A program made the position numbers and the translations under genes. The notes under the pieces are model-generated. The model made no database searches. It was not told the DNA's origin and saw only the letters and a program-made list of their open reading frames with translations. From contig NZ_CAXBCK010000062.1 of assembly GCF_963974425.1 (NCBI RefSeq), forward strand, positions 1-18,803: a stretch of DNA of 18,803 nt, read 5' to 3'. Positions 1-9,000 of the stretch are shown here, piece after piece (positions within the stretch are counted from its first letter, which is position 1; each line of letters starts with the position of its first letter). The DNA comes from Marixanthomonas sp963974425 (GTDB lineage Bacteria > Bacteroidota > Bacteroidia > Flavobacteriales > Flavobacteriaceae).

Positions 1-439
1 ATATTTAAGCTAGATTCCTTGATCAACGCAATACTCGCATCTTGACAGATTGGTACTATCGTTGAATCATTTTCTGTATAACTATTGTCGTCAGACTCAT
101 CTGTTACATCATCGCCCATTGGTGGCGTTCCTGTTGCTAATGCTCGGTTCTCAAACTCTCCTGCATCCAGGTCAGCTTGTGTCAACGTGTAAGTTGCAGT
201 AAAGGTCGTCGTGTCTTCCTCATTTGGATCAAGACTCGCGATTGGACCACCGCTCATTGTTACACCGCCTACTAAATCGGTTACTACTATATTGGTCAAC
301 GTTACATCGCCTGTGTTCTTAACACTGAACGTGTAGCTGATCTCTTCTCCTACTTCACCTGCATAACAACCTGTGTTTGGATCGATATTTAAGCTAGATT
401 CCTTGATCAACGCAATACTCGCATCTTGACAGATTGGTA
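1..439 (-). repeat. Near-identical 384-bp spaced repeat inside the surface-protein gene
   Basis: Positions 1-55 and 385-439 are identical base for base, 384 bp (128 codons) apart and in the same frame. They encode the start of two successive DUF11-like domains (Cys975 and Cys1103, both reading CQDASIALIKESSLNI). Earlier copies starting at Cys852 and Cys729 are spaced 123 residues apart and are clearly diverged. The second identical copy is cut by the window edge, so the full extent of identity cannot be seen. Confidence 0.85.
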
Positions 440-3353
440 TCGTAATTGTATTACTTGTATCGTCTACAGGCCCTAGTCCTGTAGTACCATCTACTGTTGC
501 TGTATTTACAATCTGGCCATCGTTTATATTCTCTTGATTTACTGTATAAATAGCTTTATACTCCCAAGTTTCACCTACATTTAATACCCCATTACCATCA
601 CCATCATCTACTAATTGTATTGTAACTACTGGGTTTGGAGCTAAAAATAACGGATCTGTTATAACAACATTAGAAATGTCTACATCTCCTTCATTCTTTA
701 CAACAAATTTATATTCAATCGTATTTCCAACTTCAAGATTTAAACAGTCTTGAGATTCACTTGTACTTGATTTAACAATAGATATTTCAGCATCTTGACA
801 TAAGTTTACTGTTACAGAATCTGAATCGTTCACATTAAATGACGCTGATGAACCTGTTACTGTACCGTCAACTGTAGCAGTATTATTTACCTGACCGTCA
901 ATTATGTCTTGTTGTGTTACTGCATAAGATGCTTCATATATCCATTCTTCACCTACATCAAGAACACCTGGATTAGTAGTATCACCATTATCAGGACCTG
1001 GAATTGGATTTGTATTGTCGATTAATGGATCGTTTACTTCAACATCATTAATTGCTATATCGCCTAAGTTTTTAACTTTAAACGTATAGGTTATCATTTC
1101 ACCTGGCGCGATTGTGTTACAGTTTTGTGTATCATTAGGACTAGCTGTCTTCTCAAGCGAAATAGAACAATTATATATTCTTAATATAACTGGTGTTCGT
1201 TCTGAACTTGAACAACTTCCTACATCGCTTACTGCTTCAGCATAATAAGTAACACTACCAACAGCATCAAGAATTGGATTATTAACCACAGAATTACCCG
1301 TAGCATCTGTGTACCAAACTATAGTTGTTCCAGCCGCAGCTGTAATAGCATCATTTGCATTTAAGGTTTGTATACTTGTTTCGTCTTTACATTCTGCTAT
1401 ATCGCCACCACTAATTGGAGCATCAGGAGATGTGTTTACAACTATATCAGCAGTATCACTGTCTGAACAACTATTACCATCCGTATAAGTATATGTTGCT
1501 GTAATGGTCCCGGTTAATCCTGTAGGATCAAAACTTGCCGTACCATCACCATTATCTGTTACTCCGGTTCCCGTCCACTCTCCATTTGAATTAGTTGGCT
1601 CTCCAGTTAAAGTAATTGCGCTTGCATTGTCACAGAGAGGACCATAGATTCCTGCTTCTGCTGTTGCTACTTTATTTACTACAATGTCAGCTGCATCACT
1701 ATTAGAACAACTATTACCATCTGTATAAGTATAGGTTGCCGTAATGGTTCCGGTTAATCCTGCAGGATCAAAACTTGCCGTACCATCACCATTATCTGCT
1801 ACTCCTGTTCCTGTCCACTCTCCGTTTGAATTAGTTGGCTCTCCGGTTAAAGTAATGGCTTCTGCGTTATCGCACAACGGGGCGTATTCGTTAGCTTCTA
1901 CATTTATTTGATTTGGCTGAGTTATCTCAATACTTTTATCAATAGTACATATACCATCATCTACAGTTACTTTATAAGTACCTGCAGTTAGTCCTGTTTG
2001 ATCTTCGGCAGTTGGGTTTAATCCACTTCCGTCGTTAGTTATCCATAAGTATGTATATGGAGATGATCCGCCTGTAACAGTTATATCAATCTCACCATCG
2101 TTTTCACCATAACAAGTAACGTTTTCCTTCGTATGAGCAATAGCTATATCTGAATTTGTTAATGTAAGCATTCGCGATGGCGAAGTACACCCTAAAACTG
2201 GATTATAATAAAATGCATACCAAACACCAGGAGTTGTTACAGTTGGATTACTTTGCAAGGGGTTACTTAAATCTGAATTGGCACTCCACCTTAATTCAGC
2301 TCCTGTAGGAGTTGTTGAAGTAACAAAATCATTAAGCTCCACTTGTGTTGGTTCACAATACGTTTTGGAAGTTACAGAAAGCTCTGGAGAGTTTGCATAA
2401 CCCTCAACAGACAACCTCAAACCATCTACTAACACCACAGATTCACCTGGATTTCCAGTACTATAAAAAACCTCTACAGAAGTAGCGGTAGGTCCTGATT
2501 TGAAAGTTATACACCTATTTTCCCAATACGGGTTAATCTCTGTCCACCCACCAGGGTTTTGGTTTCCTCCATTTCCGCTAGTAGCAAAAGACAACCTCGT
2601 TGGAAAGTCACTAGTTGAATGCTGAACAAGATCAGCATCTGTATAAGTAAGTGGATCGCTAACTACAACGGCACCATTTCTAACACCAAATCGTAAGTTA
2701 GGTTCATATTCTAATATTTGCCCCCCATTATTACTACTGCTTACAGTATTGTAACGCGGTATTACAGCAATTTCAAAACATACTGTATATACTGTATTAG
2801 GCACTACAGTCAACCTTTGATCTATTGATTCATTCCGAAATGAAAATATAGCAAAACCACCACCATCATAAGTTGAAGGCTCAATGATACCAGGATAAAC
2901 TACATTAGAGCTCGTGGTTGAATAGGATATATACTGTCCTTCCGACCAATCTACTGTGCCATTATCGTCCCAACAAGTATATCTTGCATCAGCTTGGTAT
3001 TCACCATTTGTCCCACCTATTGCAGTACGAAATGACCCACCACTTACATCATCCTTTTCAAAAGACCCACAGGTAATTAAATTACACCCTCCTACAACTC
3101 TAGAGTTTGTATGGCTGTGCAAAGCTTGTGCTTTTGACCTAGAACGAAACGTTTTATTATATTGTGCAGCCTTTTTGTCTAAAGCTTCATTATACTGATC
3201 CAAATACTCTTGAGTATAAGGCACTAATACTTCCCCCTCATCTGTTGAAGCCTTAACCTGAGCATACCCTTGATTACCCAAGCAAACTATTAAAATGAGA
3301 CCTATTAAAAACCTCTTATCTGAAGCAAATAATTTAGTAATTATTTTATACAT
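1..3353 (-). CDS. Large secreted multi-domain surface/adhesin-like protein with SprB-type and DUF11-like repeats (partial, C-terminus off window)
   Basis: An uninterrupted minus-strand frame of 1117 codons starts at ATG 3353 and leaves the left edge without a stop. Residues 1-31 form a signal peptide: lysines, a hydrophobic core near 15-25, and a likely cut after the Ala of GYAQ. Residues about 105-315 resemble a jelly-roll carbohydrate-binding-like module (CGSFE at the start, VLVDGLRLS at the end). Residues about 320-400 look Ig-like. Residues about 401-480 match a SprB-type repeat (CYGENDGEIDITVTGG, then LTAGTYKVTV, ending ITQP). Two 80-residue tandem repeats follow (484-643), then another Ig-like stretch, then DUF11-like repeats starting near Cys729, Cys852, Cys975 and Cys1103, with YTFKVKNLGD and VLDVGEEW signatures. 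Many paired cysteines fit an extracellular protein. By analogy with gliding adhesins it is probably exported by type IX secretion, but the C-terminal sorting domain would lie outside the window. Ligand and exact role are unknown. Confidence 0.9.
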   Translation of the reverse strand, partial: MYKIITKLFASDKRFLIGLILIVCLGNQGYAQVKASTDEGEVLVPYTQEYLDQYNEALDKKAAQYNKTFRSRSKAQALHSHTNSRVVGGCNLITCGSFEKDDVSGGSFRTAIGGTNGEYQADARYTCWDDNGTVDWSEGQYISYSTTSSNVVYPGIIEPSTYDGGGFAIFSFRNESIDQRLTVVPNTVYTVCFEIAVIPRYNTVSSSNNGGQILEYEPNLRFGVRNGAVVVSDPLTYTDADLVQHSTSDFPTRLSFATSGNGGNQNPGGWTEINPYWENRCITFKSGPTATSVEVFYSTGNPGESVVLVDGLRLSVEGYANSPELSVTSKTYCEPTQVELNDFVTSTTPTGAELRWSANSDLSNPLQSNPTVTTPGVWYAFYYNPVLGCTSPSRMLTLTNSDIAIAHTKENVTCYGENDGEIDITVTGGSSPYTYLWITNDGSGLNPTAEDQTGLTAGTYKVTVDDGICTIDKSIEITQPNQINVEANEYAPLCDNAEAITLTGEPTNSNGEWTGTGVADNGDGTASFDPAGLTGTITATYTYTDGNSCSNSDAADIVVNKVATAEAGIYGPLCDNASAITLTGEPTNSNGEWTGTGVTDNGDGTASFDPTGLTGTITATYTYTDGNSCSDSDTADIVVNTSPDAPISGGDIAECKDETSIQTLNANDAITAAAGTTIVWYTDATGNSVVNNPILDAVGSVTYYAEAVSDVGSCSSSERTPVILRIYNCSISLEKTASPNDTQNCNTIAPGEMITYTFKVKNLGDIAINDVEVNDPLIDNTNPIPGPDNGDTTNPGVLDVGEEWIYEASYAVTQQDIIDGQVNNTATVDGTVTGSSASFNVNDSDSVTVNLCQDAEISIVKSSTSESQDCLNLEVGNTIEYKFVVKNEGDVDISNVVITDPLFLAPNPVVTIQLVDDGDGNGVLNVGETWEYKAIYTVNQENINDGQIVNTATVDGTTGLGPVDDTSNTITIPICQDASIALIKESSLNIDPNTGCYAGEVGEEISYTFSVKNTGDVTLTNIVVTDLVGGVTMSGGPIASLDPNEEDTTTFTATYTLTQADLDAGEFENRALATGTPPMGDDVTDESDDNSYTENDSTIVPICQDASIALIKESSLN
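1425..1904 (-). repeat. Two tandem 240-bp (80-residue) repeats in the surface-protein gene
   Basis: Unit A lies at 1665-1904 and unit B at 1425-1664, exactly 240 bp each with no gap. By eye, positions 1501-1620 differ from 1741-1860 at about nine of 120 places. Both encode an Ig-like module with PLCDNA, then GEWTGTG, DNGDGTASFDP and TATYTYTDGNSCS, ending ADIVVN. The high nucleotide identity, including third codon positions, points to a fairly recent duplication or ongoing gene conversion. Confidence 0.85.
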
Positions 3354-3562
3354 AAGCTTGAATTTTATTAGTATTCATAATTTTATAATTCATAATAATT
3401 TTAATCTCAATTACAATAACCTATTATTTAAAGTGATAACTTTCCTTTAATTTTTATAGGTTATAAGTTGATGTAGGTAAAACAAAACTTAGTAGAGGAA
3501 TATCGAGCAACAAGAACATAAAATATATCACTGTATACTAGATTACTAATCATTTGTTCACA

Positions 3563-3570
3563 CAAAGATA
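3563..3570 (-). promoter_or_regulatory. Candidate -7 promoter element for the surface-protein gene
   Basis: The plus strand reads CAAAGATA, so the minus strand reads TATCTTTG, an exact match to the Bacteroidota -7 consensus TAnnTTTG. It would give an untranslated leader of about 200 nt before the ATG at 3353. No good -33 TTG was found at the usual 19-21 bp spacing, which lowers confidence. Confidence 0.45.
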
Positions 3571-3683
3571 CGTAGGAAAAAGTGTTAAGATTTTACTAAA
3601 GGCAAACTATTAGCTCAAGTGTAGAATATTTTCGTTGAACTACATGTTTTTATCCAATAAAGCCTTTTTTTTTGTAGGAACCC

Positions 3684-3697
3684 TTTATACGTATAAA
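3684..3697. promoter_or_regulatory. 14-bp perfect palindrome, possible operator
   Basis: TTTATACGTATAAA is its own reverse complement. It lies between the two divergent promoter candidates, about 105 bp upstream of the prfC -7 box, and is followed at 3705-3714 by a second perfect palindrome, AACAATTGTT. A dimeric regulator could bind here, but AT-rich palindromes also arise by chance, and no regulator is identified. Confidence 0.25.
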
Positions 3698-3800
3698 CAC
3701 GTAGAACAATTGTTATCAAAAGGATTACAAGGTTTTAATTTGTGGGAAAGACCTTTTTAAATCTATCTATAGAGAGGCTTTAAGGTACTTCAAAAACTCG

Positions 3801-3808
3801 TATCTTTG
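3801..3808 (+). promoter_or_regulatory. Candidate -7 promoter element for prfC
   Basis: TATCTTTG matches the Bacteroidota -7 consensus TAnnTTTG exactly and ends 22 bp before the prfC ATG, which implies a very short leader. A clear -33 TTG is not visible at the expected distance. No purine-rich Shine-Dalgarno sequence precedes the start, as is usual in this phylum. Confidence 0.55.
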
Positions 3809-3830
3809 CCATTAAATTATTCAAACAACC

Positions 3831-5417
3831 ATGTCTATTAAACGTGAAATTGAACGCAGGAGAACGTTCGGAATTATCTCTCACCCCGATGCCGGAAAAA
3901 CCACTTTAACCGAAAAATTACTCCTCTTTGGGGGTGCTATTCAAGAAGCTGGTGCTGTAAAAAGTAACAAAATAAAAAAAGGTGCTACAAGTGACTTTAT
4001 GGAGATTGAAAGACAGCGTGGTATCTCGGTTGCCACTTCAGTCTTAGCTTTTGAATATGAAGGTATTAAAATTAACATTCTCGATACACCCGGTCACAAA
4101 GATTTTGCCGAAGATACATTTAGAACCCTTACTGCAGTAGACAGCGTAATAGTAGTTATCGATGTTGCCAAAGGTGTGGAAGCACAAACTGAAAAGTTGG
4201 TTGAAGTATGCCGCATGCGTAATATTCCTATGATTGTTTTTATTAATAAAATGGATCGTGAAGGTAAAGATGCGTTTGAACTACTAGATGAAATTGAACA
4301 AAAACTGAACCTTCGAGTAACACCTCTAAGTTTCCCAATTGGTATGGGCTACGACTTTAAAGGAATCTATAATATCTGGGAGAAAAATGTAAACCTATTT
4401 AGTGGTAGTAGCAGAAAAAACATTGAAGAAACCATTGAAATTGAAGATATTGCCAATCCTGAACTTGACCAATTGATTGGTACTGACGCGGCCGATACAT
4501 TACGAGAAGAACTAGAACTAGCTGAAATATACCCTAAATTTAGCCGTGAAGAATATTTAGAAGGAAAATTACAACCTGTATTCTTTGGTTCGGCATTGAA
4601 TAATTTTGGCGTTCGAGAACTATTAGATTGTTTTGTTGAGATAGCTCCCAAACCACGCCCGAAAGAAAGCGACACACGTTTGGTAAAACCAGATGAAAAA
4701 GATTTTACAGGCTTTGTATTTAAAATACATGCCAACATGGACCCCAAACACCGCGACCGTTTGGCTTTCGTAAAAATTGTTTCAGGGGTTTTTGAGCGCA
4801 ACACACCTTATTTACACGTACGCAACGGTAAAAAGCTGAAATTTTCTAGCCCGAATGCTTTTTTTGCTGAAAAGAAACAAATTGTAGACATTTCGTATCC
4901 AGGAGATATTGTAGGATTACATGATACAGGAAATTTTAAAATTGGCGACACCTTAACAGAAGGTGAAGAAATGAACTACAAAGGAGTACCTAGTTTTTCA
5001 CCGGAACACTTTAAGTACATTAACAATGCCGACCCGATGAAAAGCAAACAGCTGGAAAAAGGGATTGACCAGTTAATGGATGAAGGAGTTGCCCAACTTT
5101 TCACTCTAGAGTTAAATGGAAGAAAGGTAATCGGTACGGTAGGCGCTCTTCAATTTGAAGTAATACAATACCGTTTGGAACACGAATATGGCGCTTCTTG
5201 CCGCTACGAAAATTTAAACGTTCACAAAGCTTGTTGGGTAGAACCAGACAATCCAAAAAGTGACGAGTTTAAAGAGTTTAAGCGGGTAAAAGCTAAGTTT
5301 TTAGCGAAAGATAAAAGAAATCAGTTAGTTTTCTTTGCTGATTCTGCCTTTAGCTTACAAATGACACAATCAAAATACCCTAACGTAAAACTTCACTTTG
5401 TAAGTGAATATAAGTAG
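3831..5417 (+). CDS. prfC: Peptide chain release factor 3 (RF3)
   Basis: This 528-residue protein is a translational GTPase that removes RF1 and RF2 from the ribosome after peptide release. The G domain shows the RF3-style P-loop SHPDAGKT at residues 17-24; the proline after His sets RF3 apart from EF-G, which has AHIDAGKT. The switch-I region carries RGIS at 63-66, G3 is DTPGH at 85-89 and G4 is NKMD at 139-142. The rest matches RF3 domains II and III, including FTGFVFKIHANMDPKHRDR and GALQFEVIQYRLEHEYGA. Length is normal for the family. The gene stands alone on the plus strand, divergent from the surface-protein gene and convergent with the DUF3467 gene. The ATG at 3831 fits the usual RF3 N-terminus and follows the TATCTTTG promoter candidate closely. 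Confidence 0.97.
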   Translation: MSIKREIERRRTFGIISHPDAGKTTLTEKLLLFGGAIQEAGAVKSNKIKKGATSDFMEIERQRGISVATSVLAFEYEGIKINILDTPGHKDFAEDTFRTLTAVDSVIVVIDVAKGVEAQTEKLVEVCRMRNIPMIVFINKMDREGKDAFELLDEIEQKLNLRVTPLSFPIGMGYDFKGIYNIWEKNVNLFSGSSRKNIEETIEIEDIANPELDQLIGTDAADTLREELELAEIYPKFSREEYLEGKLQPVFFGSALNNFGVRELLDCFVEIAPKPRPKESDTRLVKPDEKDFTGFVFKIHANMDPKHRDRLAFVKIVSGVFERNTPYLHVRNGKKLKFSSPNAFFAEKKQIVDISYPGDIVGLHDTGNFKIGDTLTEGEEMNYKGVPSFSPEHFKYINNADPMKSKQLEKGIDQLMDEGVAQLFTLELNGRKVIGTVGALQFEVIQYRLEHEYGASCRYENLNVHKACWVEPDNPKSDEFKEFKRVKAKFLAKDKRNQLVFFADSAFSLQMTQSKYPNVKLHFVSEYK

Positions 5418-5536
5418 GTATCATTAGCTTATCTGTCTCAGAATTGTTTTTTACTTGTAAACTACGATCGTAATTATCAAAAGTAAAAAGAACGAAGACT
5501 TTAATACTTATTCAACTGAATAACTTAACAATAGGC

Positions 5537-5573
5537 AATTAAAAAACCCACTTAAAAAGTGGGTTTTTTAATT
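5537..5573. terminator. Bidirectional Rho-independent terminator between prfC and the DUF3467 gene
   Basis: A 17-bp perfect stem (5537-5553 with 5557-5573) closes a 3-nt loop. Its GC core CCCACTT/AAGTGGG is flanked by A6 on the left and T6 on the right, so transcripts in either direction end in a U tract. It serves the convergent prfC and DUF3467 genes. The base of the stem includes part of the TAA stop codon (5572-5574) of the DUF3467 gene. Confidence 0.92.
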
Positions 5574-5895
5574 ATGCTTCTCCGGTTGGCCCAAAGTTTA
5601 AAGGCATTGTAGGTTGTTCTTGCTCCTTTACTTTGCCATGAGCTTTTTCAAACCGCTGTATATTATCATTTAAAGCTCTTAAAAGTCTCTTGGCGTGCTG
5701 CGGTGTTAATATAATACGTGATTTTACTTTGCTTTTTGGAACGCCTGGCATAATACTTACAAAGTCCAATATAAATTCAGATTGCGAATGGTTTATTATT
5801 GCCAAGTTACTATAAATGCCTTGTGCCACATTCTCATCTAATTCAATATTGATTTGTCCTTTTTTTTGATTCTGTTTGTTTTGATCGTCTGCCAT
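5572..5895 (-). CDS. DUF3467 family protein
   Basis: This 107-residue protein matches the DUF3467 family, whose function is not established. Residues 1-13 are a polar Asn/Gln/Lys-rich lead (DDQNKQNQKKGQ). The conserved core follows: INIELDENVAQGIYSNLAII, then FILDFVSIMPGVPKSKVKSR, then IILTPQHAKRLLRALNDNI. The tail is short and Pro/Gly-rich. No signal peptide or membrane segment is visible, so it should be cytoplasmic. It lies 125 bp downstream of rpoC on the same strand, a placement I recall as common in Bacteroidota, but the rpoC terminator lies between them, so it is probably transcribed from its own promoter or by read-through. I found no TAnnTTTG box in the gap. A small hairpin sits 17 nt upstream of its ATG. 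Confidence 0.9.
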   Translation of the reverse strand: MADDQNKQNQKKGQINIELDENVAQGIYSNLAIINHSQSEFILDFVSIMPGVPKSKVKSRIILTPQHAKRLLRALNDNIQRFEKAHGKVKEQEQPTMPLNFGPTGEA

Positions 5896-5912
5896 TCTAA
5901 TTTATTTTAATA

Positions 5913-5928
5913 TCCCTATAAATAGGGA
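5913..5928 (-). promoter_or_regulatory. Leader hairpin before the DUF3467 gene
   Basis: On the minus strand TCCCTA-TTTA-TAGGGA forms a 6-bp stem with a 4-nt loop, ending 17 nt before the ATG at 5895. It is the only G/C-containing structure in an otherwise A/T-only leader. It could affect translation initiation or mRNA stability, or could be a dyad operator. Confidence 0.35.
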
Positions 5929-5966
5929 ATGAGTTTATAGTTCTAATTTAGCTATCTAATATAATA

Positions 5967-5995
5967 AAAGAATCCCGCTTTTGGCGGGATTCTTT
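5967..5995 (-). terminator. Rho-independent terminator of the rpoBC transcript
   Basis: Reading leftward, AAAGAATCCCGC pairs with GCGGGATTCTTT, a 12-bp perfect stem with a 5-nt loop, followed by TTATTAT. It begins 26 nt after the rpoC stop. A-rich sequence on the other side means it could also work in the opposite direction. Confidence 0.9.
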
Positions 5996-6020
5996 ATTTT
6001 GATTTATAAGAAGTTTTTAA

Positions 6021-9000
6021 TTAGTTGTAATTAACTTCTTGCTTCTCACGGGTCATTTCTTCTAGTTCTTCTTTGCTTCCTACAATTATAGAATCGTATT
6101 CACGCATTCCAGTACCAGCAGGTATCTTATGACCTACAATAACATTCTCTTTCAGTCCTTCTAAGGTATCAACTTTACCGCTTACTGCAGCTTCGTTTAA
6201 TACTTTAGTAGTTTCCTGGAAGGATGCAGCCGAGATAAACGACTTAGTCTGTAACGACGCTCTAGTAATACCTTGCAATATTGGGGTTGCAGTTGCATTA
6301 ACAGCATCTCTTGCTTCAACTAAGGCCTTATCATTACGTCTCAAGATCGAGTTCTCATCACGTAAATCACGTGGTGTAACTATTTGTCCTTCTTTAAGGG
6401 TTTGACTATCTCCTGCATTTTCAACTACTTTCATTCCGAATATTTTATCGTTTTCTTCGATAAAGTCATCTTTATGAGCTAATTGATTTTCTAGGAAAGT
6501 AGTATCTCCACTATCAACAATACGTACTTTACGCATCATTTGTCTCACTACTACTTCAAAGTGCTTATCGTTAATTTTTACACCTTGTAGACGGTATACT
6601 TCTTGAACTTCGTTCACCAAGTACTGTTGTACTGCTGAAGGCCCTTCAATACGCAAAATATCTTCTGGTGTAATAGAACCGTCTGAAAGTGGCATACCGG
6701 CACGAACATAATCATTTTCTTGAACAAGAATCTGATTAGATAACTTCACCAAGTACTTTTTAAGCTCGCCTAATTTAGACTCCACTATAATCTCACGGTT
6801 ACCACGTTTAATTTTTCCGAAGGAAACAACACCATCAATCTCACTAACTACAGCTGGATTGGATGGGTTACGTGCTTCAAAGAGTTCTGTTACACGCGGA
6901 AGACCACCCGTAATATCACCCGCTTTTGAAGACTTACGCGGTATCTTAACTAATACTTTACCAATTTTAATCTTATCGCCATCATCAACCATTAAGTGGG
7001 CACCCACTGGTAAGTTGTACGAACGGATTACTTCATCTTTTTTACCTAAAATTTGAAGTGTTGGTATTTTCTTTTTATTTCTAGATTCTGAAATTACTTT
7101 CTCTTGGAATCCTGTCTGCTCATCTATTTCTACTTGGTAAGTAACACCTTGTTCGATATTCTCGTACTTGATTTTACCTGCAAATTCTGAAATAATCACA
7201 CCGTTATATGGATCCCATTGGCAAACTACATCACCTTCTTTAAGTTTATCACCATCTTTAACGTATAGTGTAGAACCGTAAGGAATGTTGTTGTTACTTA
7301 AGGTAATTCCGGTTTTAGGATCGGTTAATTTAATTTCAGAAGTACGAGAGATTACAATATCTACTTCGTTTCCTTCAGCATCTTCACCTTTGACCGTTTT
7401 TAAGTCTTCAATAGTCGCTTTACCATCATACTTAACAACAAGTTTATTTTCTTCTGAAATGTTACCTGCAATACCACCCACGTGGAAGGTACGAAGCGTT
7501 AACTGTGTACCCGGCTCACCAATTGACTGAGCAGCTACAACACCTACAGCCTCACCTCGTTGTACCATTTTATTGGTTGCAAGGTTACGACCGTAACATT
7601 GAGAACAAATTCCTTTTTTAGCTTCACAAGTTAATGCAGAACGTACTTCTACACCTTCTACAGCAGAATCGCCAATAATTTTAGCAGTCTCTTCTGAAAT
7701 GTGCTCACCTGCAGTAGCTAAGACTTCTTTATTAAGTGGGTTTATTACATCGTTTAATGCAATACGACCAATAATTCTAGCTTCTAAGGTTTCAACGATC
7801 TCCTCATTCTTCTTCAATGCTGAAACTTCAATACCTCTTAATGTACCACAGTCTACTTCGTTAATAATAACGTCTTGTGAAACATCTACCAGACGACGTG
7901 TTAAGTAACCTGCATCGGCAGTTTTAAGTGCGGTATCGGCAAGACCTTTACGTGCACCGTGAGTAGAGATAAAGTATTCAAGAATTGAAAGTCCTTCCTT
8001 AAAGTTAGAAAGAATCGGGTTTTCAATAATTTCACCACCACCAGAGTTAGATTTTTTAGGCTTCGCCATCAATCCACGCATACCGGTTAGCTGTCTAATT
8101 TGCTCTTTACTACCACGTGCTCCAGAGTCAAGCATCATATAAACAGAGTTAAACCCTTGCTGATCTTCGCGGATACGTTTCATAGAAAGTTCCGTTAATT
8201 CAGCATTGGTTGCTGTCCATATATCAATTACTTGGTTGTAACGTTCGTTATTAGTAATAAGTCCCATATTATAGTTTCCTACAATACCGTCAACTTGTTT
8301 GTTTGCGTCTTCAATCATAGTTTGCTTTTCAGCCGGGATAATAATATCTCCTAAACTGAACGACAATCCTCCTTCAAATGCAAACTTGTACCCTAATGTT
8401 TTAATTTCATCAAGGAAAGCCGCTGTTTTTGGTACACTTGTAACTTTAAGTATTCTACCAATAATATCACGAAGTGACTTCTTAGTCAATACTTCGTTTA
8501 TATATCCAGCTTCTTCTGGTACTTCTTGGTTAAATATCACTCTACCTAAAGTAGTTTCGATAATTTGATAAACCAATTCGCCATTTTCATTAAAATCTTT
8601 TGTACGGATTTTAATTTGCGCATTAAGATCTACTTGCTTCTCATTGTAAGCAATTACTGCTTCTTCTTCTGAATAGAACGTTAAGCCTTCACCCTTTACT
8701 TTTACATCTTTAGTAGACGTTCGCAACTTGGTCATATAATACAGACCCAAAACCATATCCTGAGAAGGAACCGCAACTGGTGAACCGTTTGCAGGGTTCA
8801 AAATGTTATGCGAAGCCAACATCAATAACTGACATTCCAAAATTGCTTCTGGCCCTAATGGAAGGTGAACCGCCATCTGGTCACCATCAAAATCGGCGTT
8901 AAATGCAGTACATACTAATGGGTGTAACTGTATTGCTTTTCCTTCAATTAATTTTGGTTGAAAAGCTTGAATACCTAATCGGTGCAAAGTAGGAGCCCGG

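Larger units (their letters stand above)
3354..3830. other. Divergent intergenic region between the surface-protein gene and prfC
   Basis: This 477-bp AT-rich gap lies between two divergent starts. I see no credible small gene in it. It holds a TATCTTTG box in each direction (3563-3570 minus, 3801-3808 plus), a 14-bp perfect palindrome at 3684-3697, a 10-bp palindrome at 3705-3714, and a run of nine T at 3665-3673. The stretch nearest the surface-protein start (3360-3420) is almost pure A/T with repeated TTCATAAT words. Confidence 0.7.

Noticed and set aside
1..1904. Repeated DNA that might suggest a CRISPR array or mobile element
   Set aside because: The repeats are 240 and 384 bp, in frame and code for protein domains; there are no short repeats with unique spacers and no transposase or terminal inverted repeats.
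2956..3198. 80-codon plus-strand open frame near the start of the surface gene
   Set aside because: It is antisense to the signal-bearing N-terminal part of a continuous 1117-codon frame and has no recognisable features.
4367..4804. 145-codon open frame antisense to prfC
   Set aside because: It lies entirely inside a well-conserved GTPase gene, its composition is low-complexity serine-rich, and it resembles no known family.
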